Assembly: GCA_964577715.1 (NCBI GenBank)
Contig: CAZOAA010000021.1
Span: forward strand, 1 to 27,752
Direction: 5' to 3'
Source: SUP05 sp964577715
GTDB lineage: Bacteria > Pseudomonadota > Gammaproteobacteria > PS1 > Pseudothioglobaceae
DNA: 27,752 nt
Shown here piece by piece: positions 7,233 to 15,970 of this stretch; the first letter of the stretch is position 1, and the number at the start of each line of letters is the position of its first letter. The translations under genes and the position numbers were made by a program. The notes under the pieces were generated by a model that was not told the origin of the DNA, ran no database searches, and saw only the letters and a list, made by a program, of their open reading frames with translations.

Positions 7233-7952
7233 TTACTGATTTAATGTTCGACCACCATCGACATTGATAATTTGCCCAGTAATATAGCTTGAATTTACTA
7301 AAAATAAAACAGCATCTGCTATATCTTGTTTGCCACCTTGTATGCCAAGCGGGATTTTATTGAGTATTTTGTTTTTTTGTTCATCTGTTAATTCTGCTTT
7401 ATTTTCTGGCCAAAGAATAGATCCAGGAGAGATGCCGCAAACTCGGATATTGGGTGCTAACTCTTTAGCTAGAGTTTTGGTCATCATGGCAATACCCGCT
7501 TTAGATATATTGTAGATAGCATGATCTTTAAGTGGACGTTCGCTATGAATGTCAACAATATTAATAATGCATCCGTTGTTTTTTGACAAAGTTAATGCTA
7601 AGGATTGTGATAGAAAGAATGGCGCCATCAGGTTGGTATTTATAATTTTTTCCCAATCATTATGATTGCTTTTATCTATAGGTGTTGGATAAAAAACCGA
7701 GGCGTTGTTAACTAAAACATCTAGAGTATTGATTGAACTAGTGAGTGTTTGTAGTGCGTTTAAATCAGATAATTCTGCTTGGATGATTGTGGCAGAGTCT
7801 GTTCGATTGTTATTTAGTTGTTCTGCTAGTGTTTGCGCTTCTTGTTTAGAATTCCGATAATGAATAATTACATTGTAATTATTGTTATGTAGTGTTTGTG
7901 TGATTTGTGCGCCAATGCGTTGTGCACCACCGGTGATTAATGCTGTTTTCAT
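7233..7952 (-). CDS. Short-chain dehydrogenase, pteridine reductase type (FolM/PTR1-like)
   Basis: 239 aa SDR. The cofactor motif is TGGAQRIG (7-14) followed by HYR (31-33), the TGxxxRxG/HYR pattern that favours NADPH. NNAS is at 82-85, catalytic Tyr147 and Lys151 lie in YNISK, and the usual catalytic Ser position appears as Asp134 (VDIHSERP). Asp there is a hallmark of pteridine reductases and FolM rather than FabG. The C-terminus has GGR. The likely reaction is NADPH reduction of dihydropterin or dihydrofolate to the tetrahydro form. Folate and monapterin-type substrates cannot be told apart from sequence. The start lies only 5 bp from that of the divergent MidA-family gene, and the end is followed by the rne promoter. 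Confidence 0.85.
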   Translation of the reverse strand: MKTALITGGAQRIGAQITQTLHNNNYNVIIHYRNSKQEAQTLAEQLNNNRTDSATIIQAELSDLNALQTLTSSINTLDVLVNNASVFYPTPIDKSNHNDWEKIINTNLMAPFFLSQSLALTLSKNNGCIINIVDIHSERPLKDHAIYNISKAGIAMMTKTLAKELAPNIRVCGISPGSILWPENKAELTDEQKNKILNKIPLGIQGGKQDIADAVLFLVNSSYITGQIINVDGGRTLNQ

Positions 7953-7957
7953 ATAAA

Positions 7958-9061
7958 ATGGCTTTTGTGAGTCTAGAAAAAATAATCAAAGATACCATTA
8001 TACAAAAAGCAGGCCCTATAGGTTTTGATGAATTTATGGACTTGGCATTGTATTATCCTGCAAAAGGTTATTACAGCGGTGGTTCGCAAAAATTTGGCCA
8101 ACATGGTGATTTTGTTACTGCTCCTGAAACTTCTGATTTATTCGGTTATTGTTTAGCGCGTCAGTGTTCACAAGTTTTGCAAGATACTCAGGATATTTTA
8201 GAATTTGGCGCGGGTAGTGGTGTTTTAGCTGCCCAAATTTTATTTGAGCTAGGTCGATTAGACAGTTTGCCAAAAAAGTATTATATTTTAGAGCTTAGCG
8301 CTGAGCTGAAACAAAGGCAAAAAGAAACACTTAACAAGGTGCTGCCTGAGCTATTGGAAAGAGTGGTATGGTTAAATGAATTCCCACAGAATTTTTCAGG
8401 TGTGGTGATTGCTAATGAAGTTTTAGACGCCATGCCTGCCAAGCGTTTAATTAAGAAAAACAATGGTTTTATTGAATTAGGTGTTAACTACCAAGAGAAT
8501 CAATTAAATTGGCAGGCGTTTGACCAGCCTTATGTGAATGATAAAATATTGTTACCTGATAAGGCTTCCAAAGGATACACAACCGAAGTAAATGAAAGGG
8601 CCATGGCTTGGATTGATAGCTTGAGTGAGATTATCAATGAGGGTTTAGTGTTGTTAATTGATTATGGCATGGGTAGAGATGAATATTTTCATCCTCAGCG
8701 TTTTGAAGGAACTCTGAGGTGTTATTACCAACATAAGGCAAGCGATAATCCTTTTGAGCATATTGGTGAGCAGGACATTACCACTTCGGTTAATTTCTCC
8801 GATATGGCAGACCAAGCTAAACGCAGTGGCTTTAAAATTGCTGGTTATGCCACACAGGCCATGTTTTTAATTTCATTAGGAATTGATGAGTATTTATTAA
8901 CTGAAACAGATGAGGAAAAGCGTATTACTTTGGCACAACAAGTCAAACAATTGGTATTGCCAAACGCAATGGGAGAAAGCTTTAAAGTCTTAGCATTGAC
9001 AAAAAATAGACAAGTAAAATTAAATGGATTTAAAGAGCAAGATTTGACGCATAAATTGTAA
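7958..9061 (+). CDS. MidA/NDUFAF7-family SAM-dependent methyltransferase
   Basis: About 367 aa from the ATG at 7958. An ATG 18 bp upstream at 7940 is in frame but would overlap the divergent SDR start, and the family normally begins close to this point. Family blocks seen are GPIGFDEFMDLALYYPAKGY near the N-terminus, GDFVTAPETSDLFG, the SAM loop EFGAGSG (about 82-88), NEVLDAMPAKR, and a later IDYGMGRDEYFHP. The mitochondrial relative NDUFAF7 methylates an arginine of complex I during assembly, while the bacterial substrate is unknown. The stop is 2 bp before the uppP start, so it heads a gapless plus-strand run. No Shine-Dalgarno is apparent. Confidence 0.88.
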   Translation: MAFVSLEKIIKDTIIQKAGPIGFDEFMDLALYYPAKGYYSGGSQKFGQHGDFVTAPETSDLFGYCLARQCSQVLQDTQDILEFGAGSGVLAAQILFELGRLDSLPKKYYILELSAELKQRQKETLNKVLPELLERVVWLNEFPQNFSGVVIANEVLDAMPAKRLIKKNNGFIELGVNYQENQLNWQAFDQPYVNDKILLPDKASKGYTTEVNERAMAWIDSLSEIINEGLVLLIDYGMGRDEYFHPQRFEGTLRCYYQHKASDNPFEHIGEQDITTSVNFSDMADQAKRSGFKIAGYATQAMFLISLGIDEYLLTETDEEKRITLAQQVKQLVLPNAMGESFKVLALTKNRQVKLNGFKEQDLTHKL

Positions 9062-9063
9062 AT

Positions 9064-9858
9064 ATGGATATTTTTCAGACTGTTGTATTGGCACTCATTC
9101 AGGGTTTAAGTGAATTTTTACCGATTTCATCATCTGCACATTTGTTGTTACCTAAAGAGTTATTGGGTTGGCCTGATCAGGGCTTGGCATTTGATGTGGT
9201 GGTACATTTAGGCACATTAACGGCAGTTGTTTATTACTATCAATCAAATATCAAAATATTGGCTGGTGATTTTTATACATCGATAGCCCAAAAAAGAAGT
9301 ACTGGCCAGTCTAAATTAGCTTGGGGAGTTTTATTAGGAACTATTCCAGTTGGATTGTCTGGTCTTTTGTTTAAAGATTTTATTGAACTCAACTTACGAT
9401 CGTTAGAAGTCATTGCTTACAGTACTTTAATATTTGGAATACTACTAGGTATTGCTAGTTGGGTTAATACTAAAAATATCAAACCTAGAGAATCTATCAA
9501 TTGGTTTGATGTTTTATTTATTGGCATGATGCAAGCTTTAGCACTTATTCCTGGCACATCAAGATCGGGTATTACCATTACTGCAGGTTTATTAATCGGC
9601 TTGTCTAAGCAGCTTTCTACTCAATTTGCATTTTTATTGTCAATTCCCGTGATTGCGCTGGCATCGATGTTAATGCTATTAGAATTATATAATCAGCCTC
9701 AGGTGGTGAATTGGGTACTACTAAGCTTGGGATTTGTAGTCTCAGCACTTAGTGCTTATGCCACTATTGTTTTTTTTATTAAATTATTAGATATTGTTGG
9801 CCTTATTCCATTTGTTGTTTATCGACTTATTTTAGGAGTGTTACTGTTAATACTATAG
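9064..9858 (+). CDS. uppP: Undecaprenyl-diphosphatase
   Basis: 264 aa, normal length, polytopic membrane protein of the BacA/UppP family. It recycles undecaprenyl pyrophosphate to the monophosphate carrier for peptidoglycan and O-antigen synthesis. The two active-site blocks are both intact: ALIQGLSEFLPISSSAH (10-26, with E17 and SSSAH) and PGTSRSG (163-169). It starts 2 bp after the MidA-family stop. Its last codons overlap the probable true 5' end of pepN, and the AGGAG at 9834-9838 inside uppP is placed like a ribosome site for pepN. High expression may give bacitracin tolerance, as known for the family. Confidence 0.97.
   Translation: MDIFQTVVLALIQGLSEFLPISSSAHLLLPKELLGWPDQGLAFDVVVHLGTLTAVVYYYQSNIKILAGDFYTSIAQKRSTGQSKLAWGVLLGTIPVGLSGLLFKDFIELNLRSLEVIAYSTLIFGILLGIASWVNTKNIKPRESINWFDVLFIGMMQALALIPGTSRSGITITAGLLIGLSKQLSTQFAFLLSIPVIALASMLMLLELYNQPQVVNWVLLSLGFVVSALSAYATIVFFIKLLDIVGLIPFVVYRLILGVLLLIL
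9834..9838 (+). promoter_or_regulatory. Ribosome binding site placed for pepN with no start codon at the expected spot
   Basis: AGGAG lies inside the end of uppP. Seven bases downstream, in the pepN frame, the codon is GTT (9846), not ATG, GTG or TTG. No other strong ribosome site lies near the first legal pepN start at 9966. Confidence 0.55.
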
Positions 9859-9965
9859 CGCCACAACCTATTTATCGAAAAGATTACCGACCTAGTGCAT
9901 ATTTAGTTCGTAGCACCGAGCTTAGTTTTGAGCTGTGTGAGAATGAGACAATTGTTATCTCAAAA
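9846..9965 (+). other. Conserved PepN N-terminal coding sequence upstream of the first legal start
   Basis: These 40 in-frame codons translate to a sequence containing YRKDYRPSAYLVRSTELSF, which matches the usual PepN N-terminus (E. coli has YRHDYRAPDYQITDIDLTF). The frame is open from 9783, but it has no ATG, GTG or TTG before 9966; only CTG (9933), ATT and ATA codons occur. Either translation begins at a non-standard codon (GTT at 9846 has ideal ribosome-site spacing), or a start mutation or read error has occurred. Confidence 0.7.
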
Positions 9966-12359
9966 GTGCATTATTATCAAAATTCAGATGTTTTAAATCA
10001 AGAAAATTCTTTATTTTTAAATGGCATAGATCTTGAGCTAATCTCTATTTTTATTAATGGTGTAGAGCCTAATTATCAATTGCTTGAAAATGGTATAGAG
10101 CTTAAAGGTCTTACTGAGGAATTTGTTTTAGAAATTACAACACGAATACATCCTGAGAAAAATACCAGTCTTAATGGTTTGTATCAATCTAGTGGTAATT
10201 TTTGTACCCAGTGTGAGGCGCACGGTTTTAGGCAAATTACCTATTATTTAGATAGGCCAGATATACTCAGTGTATTTACCACACACATTAAAGCTGATTC
10301 TACACGCTACCCAATCTTACTTAGTAATGGTAATTTAATTAATTCAAGTCTAGGGGAGGCAACATGGCATGATCCAAGTCCAAAGCCTTGTTATTTGTTT
10401 GCTTTGGTAGCAGGTGACTTTGCCGTGTTGGAAGATACGTATACCACCATGAGTGGCAATGAAGTTTCGCTTAAGATTTATGTTGAGCCGCACAATATCA
10501 ATAAAACCCAGTTTGCAATGGATTCGCTTAAACGTTCATTTGCATGGGATGAGAAGCGTTTTGGTCTTGAATATGATTTAGATATTTATATGATTGTGGC
10601 CGTGGATGATTTTAATATGGGTGCAATGGAGAATAAAGGGTTAAATATCTTTAATTCTACTTATGTATTAGCCAACCCAGAAACTGCAACAGATAGAGAT
10701 TTTATTAATGTGGAGGCGGTTATTGGGCATGAGTATTTTCATAATTGGACAGGTAACCGCGTCACTTGTAGGGATTGGTTTCAGCTTAGTTTAAAAGAAG
10801 GCTTGACTGTTTTTAGAGATCAAGAGTTTACGTCTGATTTGCATTCTCGTTCTATCAAACGCATAGAGGATGTTAATCGATTACGCACTTTTCAGTTTGC
10901 TGAAGATGCTGGACCAATGAAACACCCAGTAAGACCTGAGTCATACATTGAGATGAATAATTTTTACACCTTTACTGTATACGAAAAAGGTGCTGAAGTG
11001 ATTCGTATGATCCATACTTTTTTAGGAGAGTTAGGGTTTCAAAAGGGCATGAAATTGTATTTTGAACGTCATGATGGTCAAGCAGTAACCATTAATGATT
11101 TTGTATCCGCAATGAGTGATGCCAATGATTTTAATCTTGAATCATTTATGACTTGGTATTCACAACCTGGTACACCTGAAGTGAAAATAAGCACTAGTTA
11201 TGATCCTGCTACTAAGCGTTATGTTGTTGATATAAGGCAACTTGGTCAGCATGCTTTTTATCTGCCTATTAATTATGGTTTGTTAAATAATCAGGGTAGT
11301 GAAGTTGATCAGGGTGTATTGATGCTGGATCAATTAGAGCAAAGTTTTCAGTTTGAAAATTTAGAACATGAGCCAACTCCATCTTGGTTTAGGGGTTTTT
11401 CAGCACCTGTTAAATTTAAATCAGATTTATCCATTACGCAAAGAATATTTTTAATCGGAAATGATACAGATGCTTTTAGTCGGTGGGACAATGCTCAAGA
11501 ACTGTGGTTGTTATTAATTTTAGACCCAGATCAGGTAGATGAAATAGCACTATTTGATGCATTTGAATATATCTTAAGTAATGTGTCAGATCTCTCTTTA
11601 GTAAGCGAAATGATAACACTACCTTCCGAGCGTTTTATTCATTTACGCATTGATGAAATTAATGTTTTTGAGGTAAGAAAAAAACGAGAGATCGCTGTTA
11701 GTAAGTTCATTGATCGATTTAAACCATTATTTTTAAAAATTTATAATAACCTCAATACTGACGATGAGTATAACCTTACACCAGAAGCAGTAGGCGCTAG
11801 ATCGCTTAAAAATATTTGCTTGTATTATTTGACTAAGGCTGGTGAATTTGAACTGGCTTATCGTCAATTTAATAATGCCAATTGTATGAGTGACCGACTC
11901 AGTGCTTTTAATGCACTACTTAGTGTTGATAATTTGTATAAAGACAAGGTTGTTACACAGTTTTTTAAAATATACCGAGATGATGTTCAGGTAATGGACA
12001 AGTGGTTTAGTGCCCAATCATTATCACCAATGATGAGCGTTAAAGGTATTAGAGAGTTGATGAAACATGAATTATTTTCATTTGATAATCCTAATCGTTT
12101 GCGCAGTGTGATTGCTAGTTTTAGCCAAAATTTTGTACAATTTCACAATCAACAGGGGTATGAGCTGTTGAGTGAAGTTATTATTAAACTAAACATCTCT
12201 AATCCGCAAATTGGGGCGAGACTAGTCAGTATTTATAATCATTGGGAGCGTTATACTACAGACCTTAGGGACTTACAGAAGAAGCAATTAGAGGTTATTT
12301 TAAATACTAAAGATATCTCTAATGATATTTATGAAATTATTCATGCGGCGCTGAAATGA
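9966..12359 (+). CDS. pepN: Aminopeptidase N (M1 family)
   Basis: 797 aa from the GTG at 9966, the first legal start. Homology indicates the real protein begins about 40 residues earlier (from 9846, about 837 aa, close to the roughly 870 of E. coli). PepN is a cytosolic zinc aminopeptidase that trims N-terminal residues from peptides. Counting from 9966, the substrate-anchor GAMEN is at 219-223, the zinc motif HEYFH at 255-259 and the third ligand Glu at 278 (KEGLTVFRDQEF). All are intact. The C-terminal helical domain is complete and ends by overlapping pncC by 4 nt (ATGA). The coding quality of the body argues against a decayed gene. Loss of the first 40 residues would remove the first strand of the N-terminal beta domain, so a start at 9966 is doubtful. 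Confidence 0.93.
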   Translation: MHYYQNSDVLNQENSLFLNGIDLELISIFINGVEPNYQLLENGIELKGLTEEFVLEITTRIHPEKNTSLNGLYQSSGNFCTQCEAHGFRQITYYLDRPDILSVFTTHIKADSTRYPILLSNGNLINSSLGEATWHDPSPKPCYLFALVAGDFAVLEDTYTTMSGNEVSLKIYVEPHNINKTQFAMDSLKRSFAWDEKRFGLEYDLDIYMIVAVDDFNMGAMENKGLNIFNSTYVLANPETATDRDFINVEAVIGHEYFHNWTGNRVTCRDWFQLSLKEGLTVFRDQEFTSDLHSRSIKRIEDVNRLRTFQFAEDAGPMKHPVRPESYIEMNNFYTFTVYEKGAEVIRMIHTFLGELGFQKGMKLYFERHDGQAVTINDFVSAMSDANDFNLESFMTWYSQPGTPEVKISTSYDPATKRYVVDIRQLGQHAFYLPINYGLLNNQGSEVDQGVLMLDQLEQSFQFENLEHEPTPSWFRGFSAPVKFKSDLSITQRIFLIGNDTDAFSRWDNAQELWLLLILDPDQVDEIALFDAFEYILSNVSDLSLVSEMITLPSERFIHLRIDEINVFEVRKKREIAVSKFIDRFKPLFLKIYNNLNTDDEYNLTPEAVGARSLKNICLYYLTKAGEFELAYRQFNNANCMSDRLSAFNALLSVDNLYKDKVVTQFFKIYRDDVQVMDKWFSAQSLSPMMSVKGIRELMKHELFSFDNPNRLRSVIASFSQNFVQFHNQQGYELLSEVIIKLNISNPQIGARLVSIYNHWERYTTDLRDLQKKQLEVILNTKDISNDIYEIIHAALK

Positions 12360-12817
12360 CAATAAAAACTTTAAGTAAATTATTAATTGAAAAATCGCTA
12401 ACTATTTCAGTGGCTGAATCTTGCACAGGGGGTAATTTGTCAGCTTTATTAAGTAGTGTCTCCGGATCGTCGGCTTATTTTGATAGGGGGTATATTACTT
12501 ATAGTAATCAGGCAAAAATAGATATGCTTGATGTTAAGCAATTAACTCTAGAGACTTTTGGGGCTGTGAGTGAGCAAACAGCTTTAGAAATGGTGAAAGG
12601 TGTGGTGAAAAATTCAAATAGTAGTATTGGCGTCTCTGTTACTGGTATTGCCGGCCCAACAGGAGGCACTAAAGATAAACCTGTAGGCATGGTTTGTTTT
12701 GGGTTTTGTATACAGGGAGAATGTTTTAGCGCTACGCAGAAATTTAGTGGCAGTAGAGAAGTAGTGGTTTTAAGTAGTATTGAGTTTGTTTTACAAACAC
12801 TAATTAGTAAATTGTAG
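12356..12817 (+). CDS. pncC: Nicotinamide-nucleotide amidohydrolase (CinA C-terminal domain protein)
   Basis: 153 aa, the stand-alone form of the CinA C-terminal domain. PncC hydrolyses nicotinamide mononucleotide to nicotinic acid mononucleotide plus ammonia, returning DNA-ligase by-product NMN to NAD synthesis. Family blocks are VAESCTGGNLSALLSSVSGSS near residues 19-39, YSNQAKIDML, AVSEQTALEM, and the GIAGPTGGTKDKPVG loop. It overlaps pepN by ATGA and ends 2 bp before dusA. There is no recA next to it, unlike some related genomes. Confidence 0.93.
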   Translation: MTIKTLSKLLIEKSLTISVAESCTGGNLSALLSSVSGSSAYFDRGYITYSNQAKIDMLDVKQLTLETFGAVSEQTALEMVKGVVKNSNSSIGVSVTGIAGPTGGTKDKPVGMVCFGFCIQGECFSATQKFSGSREVVVLSSIEFVLQTLISKL

Positions 12818-12819
12818 TT

Positions 12820-13782
12820 ATGTACCCTTATAAGTTTTCAGTAGCACCAATGATGGATTGGACGGATAGACATTGTCGTTATTTTCATCGATTGCTATCA
12901 AAACACGCTCAACTTTACACAGAAATGATTACTAGTAAGGCCATTATTAATGGCGATCAAAATCGGTTGTTAGACTATCATCAAGATGAACATCCAATCA
13001 CACTACAATTAGGCGGTAGCGATACTAAAGAAATGGCTCAGTGTGCAAAGATTGCTGAGAAATGGGGCTACGATGAGATTAACATTAATGCAGGCTGCCC
13101 ATCCGATCGAGTGCAATCAGGAAGTTTTGGTGCTTGTTTAATGAATACACCACAAATAGTGGCTGATTGTGTAGATGCCATGAAGCAAATAAGCGATATC
13201 CCAGTGACACTAAAGTCACGTATTGGTGTGGATGATATGGAAAGCTACGAAGAATTATTTAGCTTTGTTTCATTGGTTGAGAAAGCTGGCTGTAATACTT
13301 TTATTATCCATGCTAGAAAAGCATGGTTAAAAGGCTTGAGTCCAAAACAGAATCGTACGATTCCACCGCTTAATTATGACTGGGTATATCAAATTAAGAA
13401 AGATTTTCCAAATTTAAATATTGGTATTAATGGTGGGATTACTAACCTTGATGAAGCGCAAAAACATTTACAAAAAACTGACAGCGTTATGCTGGGTAGG
13501 GTGGTATATCATCAGCCTTATTTACTATCTGAGGTAGATGAGAAAATTTATCATCAATCGGTTTCAATTCTTAGTCGTGAACAAGTATTATTGAAATTTA
13601 TTGATTATATGAAAGTTCAGCATCAAAAAGGCGTACCTATTCGAGCAATGACAAGGCATATTTTAGGTTTATATCATGGGCAAAAAAATGCCAAAAAATT
13701 CAAGCGTTTATTAAGTGGCCCTAGTGTTGAGATGGAGCATTTGTATAAATGGTTGCATTTTTTAGAAGCTGACTTAGGTTGA
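12820..13782 (+). CDS. dusA: tRNA-dihydrouridine(20/20a) synthase
   Basis: 320 aa, an FMN-dependent TIM barrel enzyme that reduces uridine to dihydrouridine in the tRNA D-loop. The start VAPMMDWTDRHCRYFHR is the DusA form of the Dus signature. The catalytic cysteine is C93 in NINAGCPSDRVQSG. Later blocks IHARKAWLKGLSPKQNR and INGGI support DusA rather than DusB or DusC. It starts 2 bp after pncC and ends 4 bp before ftsA, so it belongs to the same plus-strand run. In many gammaproteobacteria ftsA is preceded by ftsQ, so this neighbour is itself a sign that the division cluster has been broken up. Confidence 0.95.
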   Translation: MYPYKFSVAPMMDWTDRHCRYFHRLLSKHAQLYTEMITSKAIINGDQNRLLDYHQDEHPITLQLGGSDTKEMAQCAKIAEKWGYDEININAGCPSDRVQSGSFGACLMNTPQIVADCVDAMKQISDIPVTLKSRIGVDDMESYEELFSFVSLVEKAGCNTFIIHARKAWLKGLSPKQNRTIPPLNYDWVYQIKKDFPNLNIGINGGITNLDEAQKHLQKTDSVMLGRVVYHQPYLLSEVDEKIYHQSVSILSREQVLLKFIDYMKVQHQKGVPIRAMTRHILGLYHGQKNAKKFKRLLSGPSVEMEHLYKWLHFLEADLG

Positions 13783-13786
13783 GATT

Positions 13787-15019
13787 ATGGCTGATGAATG
13801 GTTTGTTAGTATTGATATAGGTTCTAGCAAAATAGCAGTTGTTATCGCTGAAGAAAAAGCAGATAAGTTATATGTCAAAGGCTATGCTACAAATAAATCA
13901 TCAGGCGTTGATAAGGGTTTAATTACTAATACAGATAAAGTCTCTAAAGTAATTAAGAAAACCATAAAAGAAGTTGGTCAAAAGTGCGACATTAACCCAA
14001 CTAATGCGAATGTTGTTGTTAATATTTCTGATAATAATTTATCTACAATAAATCACGCATCGCGCATTAAGGTCAGGGGGAGCGTTTCTCAAAAGGATGT
14101 TGATTCTGCTAAAGAGGCATCCTCTGTAGTAGTAGTTCCAGCTATTAACGAAATATTGCACAGTATTGTTAATAATTTTGAGACTGATGATGGTTTAATC
14201 ACCGCTCAACCAATTGGAATAAAATCTCAAACACTTACTGCAAGCATGCATATGGTAAGTGTTTCAAAACATAGTATAGACAAAGTTAGAGAAAGCATCT
14301 CTAAAAGTGAATTAGGTGCAACAGAAATTGTTCTGGATTCTTTGGCAGTTAGTGAAGCCTATATTGCCGATGAAGAAAAAGAAAGCGGAGTATGTTTGAT
14401 AGATATTGGTGCTGGTGTTAGTAACTTCTCTATTTTTAAAGATGGGGGAATTGTTTATAGTGGTATTGTTAATTCAGGTGGTGAGGAAGTTACCAAAGAT
14501 ATTGCTAATGCTTTTAATATACCATTCGATATTGCAGAAGAATTAAAGAAAGAGCATGGTCGTGCTCAAATTAAACTCCCTATGGAAGATAAATTAATAA
14601 AGTTTTCTAAAAAAAATAACTCTCAAGAAAACTATTTATCAAGTTTTGATTTAATAGAAGTGATAGAAAAATCATATTTGAATTTATTCTCACTGATTAA
14701 AAGAGATATTAATAACATTCGAATAGACAAAAAGAAAAAGAAATATCGCTTAGATAAAGGCTTTGTTTTGACTGGTGGTGGATCTAAGATAGCTGATTGT
14801 GCTGAACTTTTTTTTAAATCTTCAAGAACAAAAACAAAATTAGCTCAGGTTAATGAGAACAAAATTACCGGTAATGTGAGTATGATTTCAAACCCAATTT
14901 ATGCAACATCATTGGGCTTGTTATTGTATGAAGAAGATGAATCTTATGCGGAAGTAGGGCAATCAAGTATAAATCAAGGATTTTTAGGTAAAATCAGAAG
15001 TATTAAGGAAAAGTTTTAA
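13787..15019 (+). CDS. ftsA: Cell division protein FtsA
   Basis: 410 aa actin-like ATPase that normally tethers FtsZ filaments to the membrane and recruits the divisome. Visible are the first phosphate loop SIDIGSSKIAVVI (8-20), the second LIDIGAGVSNFSIF, the adenosine motif GFVLTGGGSKI, and a basic amphipathic end GFLGKIRSIKEKF that fits the membrane-targeting helix. All FtsA blocks appear intact and the length is normal. What is odd is the context: dusA lies 4 bp upstream and lpxC 4 bp downstream, whereas the usual order is ftsQ-ftsA-ftsZ-lpxC. No ftsZ occurs anywhere in this window. The protein reads as FtsA rather than MreB or PilM. Confidence 0.95.
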   Translation: MADEWFVSIDIGSSKIAVVIAEEKADKLYVKGYATNKSSGVDKGLITNTDKVSKVIKKTIKEVGQKCDINPTNANVVVNISDNNLSTINHASRIKVRGSVSQKDVDSAKEASSVVVVPAINEILHSIVNNFETDDGLITAQPIGIKSQTLTASMHMVSVSKHSIDKVRESISKSELGATEIVLDSLAVSEAYIADEEKESGVCLIDIGAGVSNFSIFKDGGIVYSGIVNSGGEEVTKDIANAFNIPFDIAEELKKEHGRAQIKLPMEDKLIKFSKKNNSQENYLSSFDLIEVIEKSYLNLFSLIKRDINNIRIDKKKKKYRLDKGFVLTGGGSKIADCAELFFKSSRTKTKLAQVNENKITGNVSMISNPIYATSLGLLLYEEDESYAEVGQSSINQGFLGKIRSIKEKF

Positions 15020-15023
15020 TTAA

Positions 15024-15935
15024 ATGATCAAGCAAAGAACAATTAAAAAAACCGTTAAAGCGCGCGGTATTGGTATTCACAGTGGCAGTATTGTGAATAT
15101 GACACTTGTGCCAGCAGATATTGACCACGGCATTGTTTTTAGGCGAATGGATGTTGGTGGAAAACTGGTGCGAGCACATAATGCTTTTGTTAACGAAGTT
15201 GTATTGTCTACTGGACTTGAAAATCAGGGTGTTAAAGTATCTACAGTTGAGCATTTAATGAGTGCATTTTCGGCACTTGGTATTGACAATGTTTTGGTTG
15301 AGCTGGATTCATTTGAAGTGCCAATTATGGATGGGTCTTCAGCACCATTTATTTTTTTAGTACAATCAGCTGGTATTCAAGAGCAGGATGCACATAAGAA
15401 ATTTTTTGTCATTCATGATAAGGTAAAGATTAAAAACGGAGATGCCTGGGCTCAAGTTTCCCCATATGAGGGCTTTAAAGTCACACTTGAAATTGACTTC
15501 GAGCATAAAAAAGTAAAAGAAAGTGGGCAAAAGCTTAGCATTGATTTTGCACAGCAATCCTATTTAAAAGAGATTTCTCGTGCCAGAACTTTTGGTTATA
15601 TGAAAGATGTTGAGATGATGCAAAGGCAAAATCTAGCACTTGGCGCAAGTATGGACAATGCTATTGCTCTTAGTGATGATGATGTTTTAAATGAAGATGG
15701 CATGCGTTATCAAAATGAATTTGTTAAGCATAAAATATTGGATATTGTGGGCGATATGTATTTATTAGGCTCTAATTTAATTGGTCATTATGAGGGTTAT
15801 AAGACGGGCCACTTGTTAAACGATCAGTTGCTTTCAGCTATTCTTGAGCGTCCAGATACATGGTCTATTGAAACTTTTGAATCTGAGGAATCACCTATTC
15901 AATTTTATTCTGAAGATTGGCAAAATTCCTTATAA
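15024..15935 (+). CDS. lpxC: UDP-3-O-acyl-N-acetylglucosamine deacetylase
   Basis: 303 aa, full length. This zinc amidase makes the committed step of lipid A synthesis, so the cell has a Gram-negative LPS outer membrane. Zinc and catalytic residues are where expected: E76-H77 in STVEHLMSAFSALG, H236 and D240 in HKILDIVGD, and H263 in TGHLL. It begins 4 bp after ftsA. In most gammaproteobacteria ftsZ would stand between them. The E. coli C-terminal degradation tail (LAVLA) is absent, so FtsH control, if any, must use another signal. The next gene has its own promoter. Confidence 0.97.
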   Translation: MIKQRTIKKTVKARGIGIHSGSIVNMTLVPADIDHGIVFRRMDVGGKLVRAHNAFVNEVVLSTGLENQGVKVSTVEHLMSAFSALGIDNVLVELDSFEVPIMDGSSAPFIFLVQSAGIQEQDAHKKFFVIHDKVKIKNGDAWAQVSPYEGFKVTLEIDFEHKKVKESGQKLSIDFAQQSYLKEISRARTFGYMKDVEMMQRQNLALGASMDNAIALSDDDVLNEDGMRYQNEFVKHKILDIVGDMYLLGSNLIGHYEGYKTGHLLNDQLLSAILERPDTWSIETFESEESPIQFYSEDWQNSL

Positions 15936-15943
15936 ACAGGCAT

Positions 15944-15970
15944 TTGAACTGAGTGCGTCTCAGGTATAAT
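15944..15970 (+). promoter_or_regulatory. Sigma-70-type promoter for ilvI-ilvH-ilvC
   Basis: TTGAAC at 15944-15949 and a perfect TATAAT at 15965-15970 have a 15-bp spacer (16 if TTTGAA at 15943 is taken). Transcription would start near 15977, leaving only about 23 nt before the ATG at 16000. That is too short for a leader-peptide attenuator. Confidence 0.65.

Noticed and set aside
7940..7957. ATG at 7940 as the start of the MidA-family gene
   Set aside because: It overlaps the divergent SDR start and adds residues not typical of the family. The ATG at 7958 fits the family N-terminus better.
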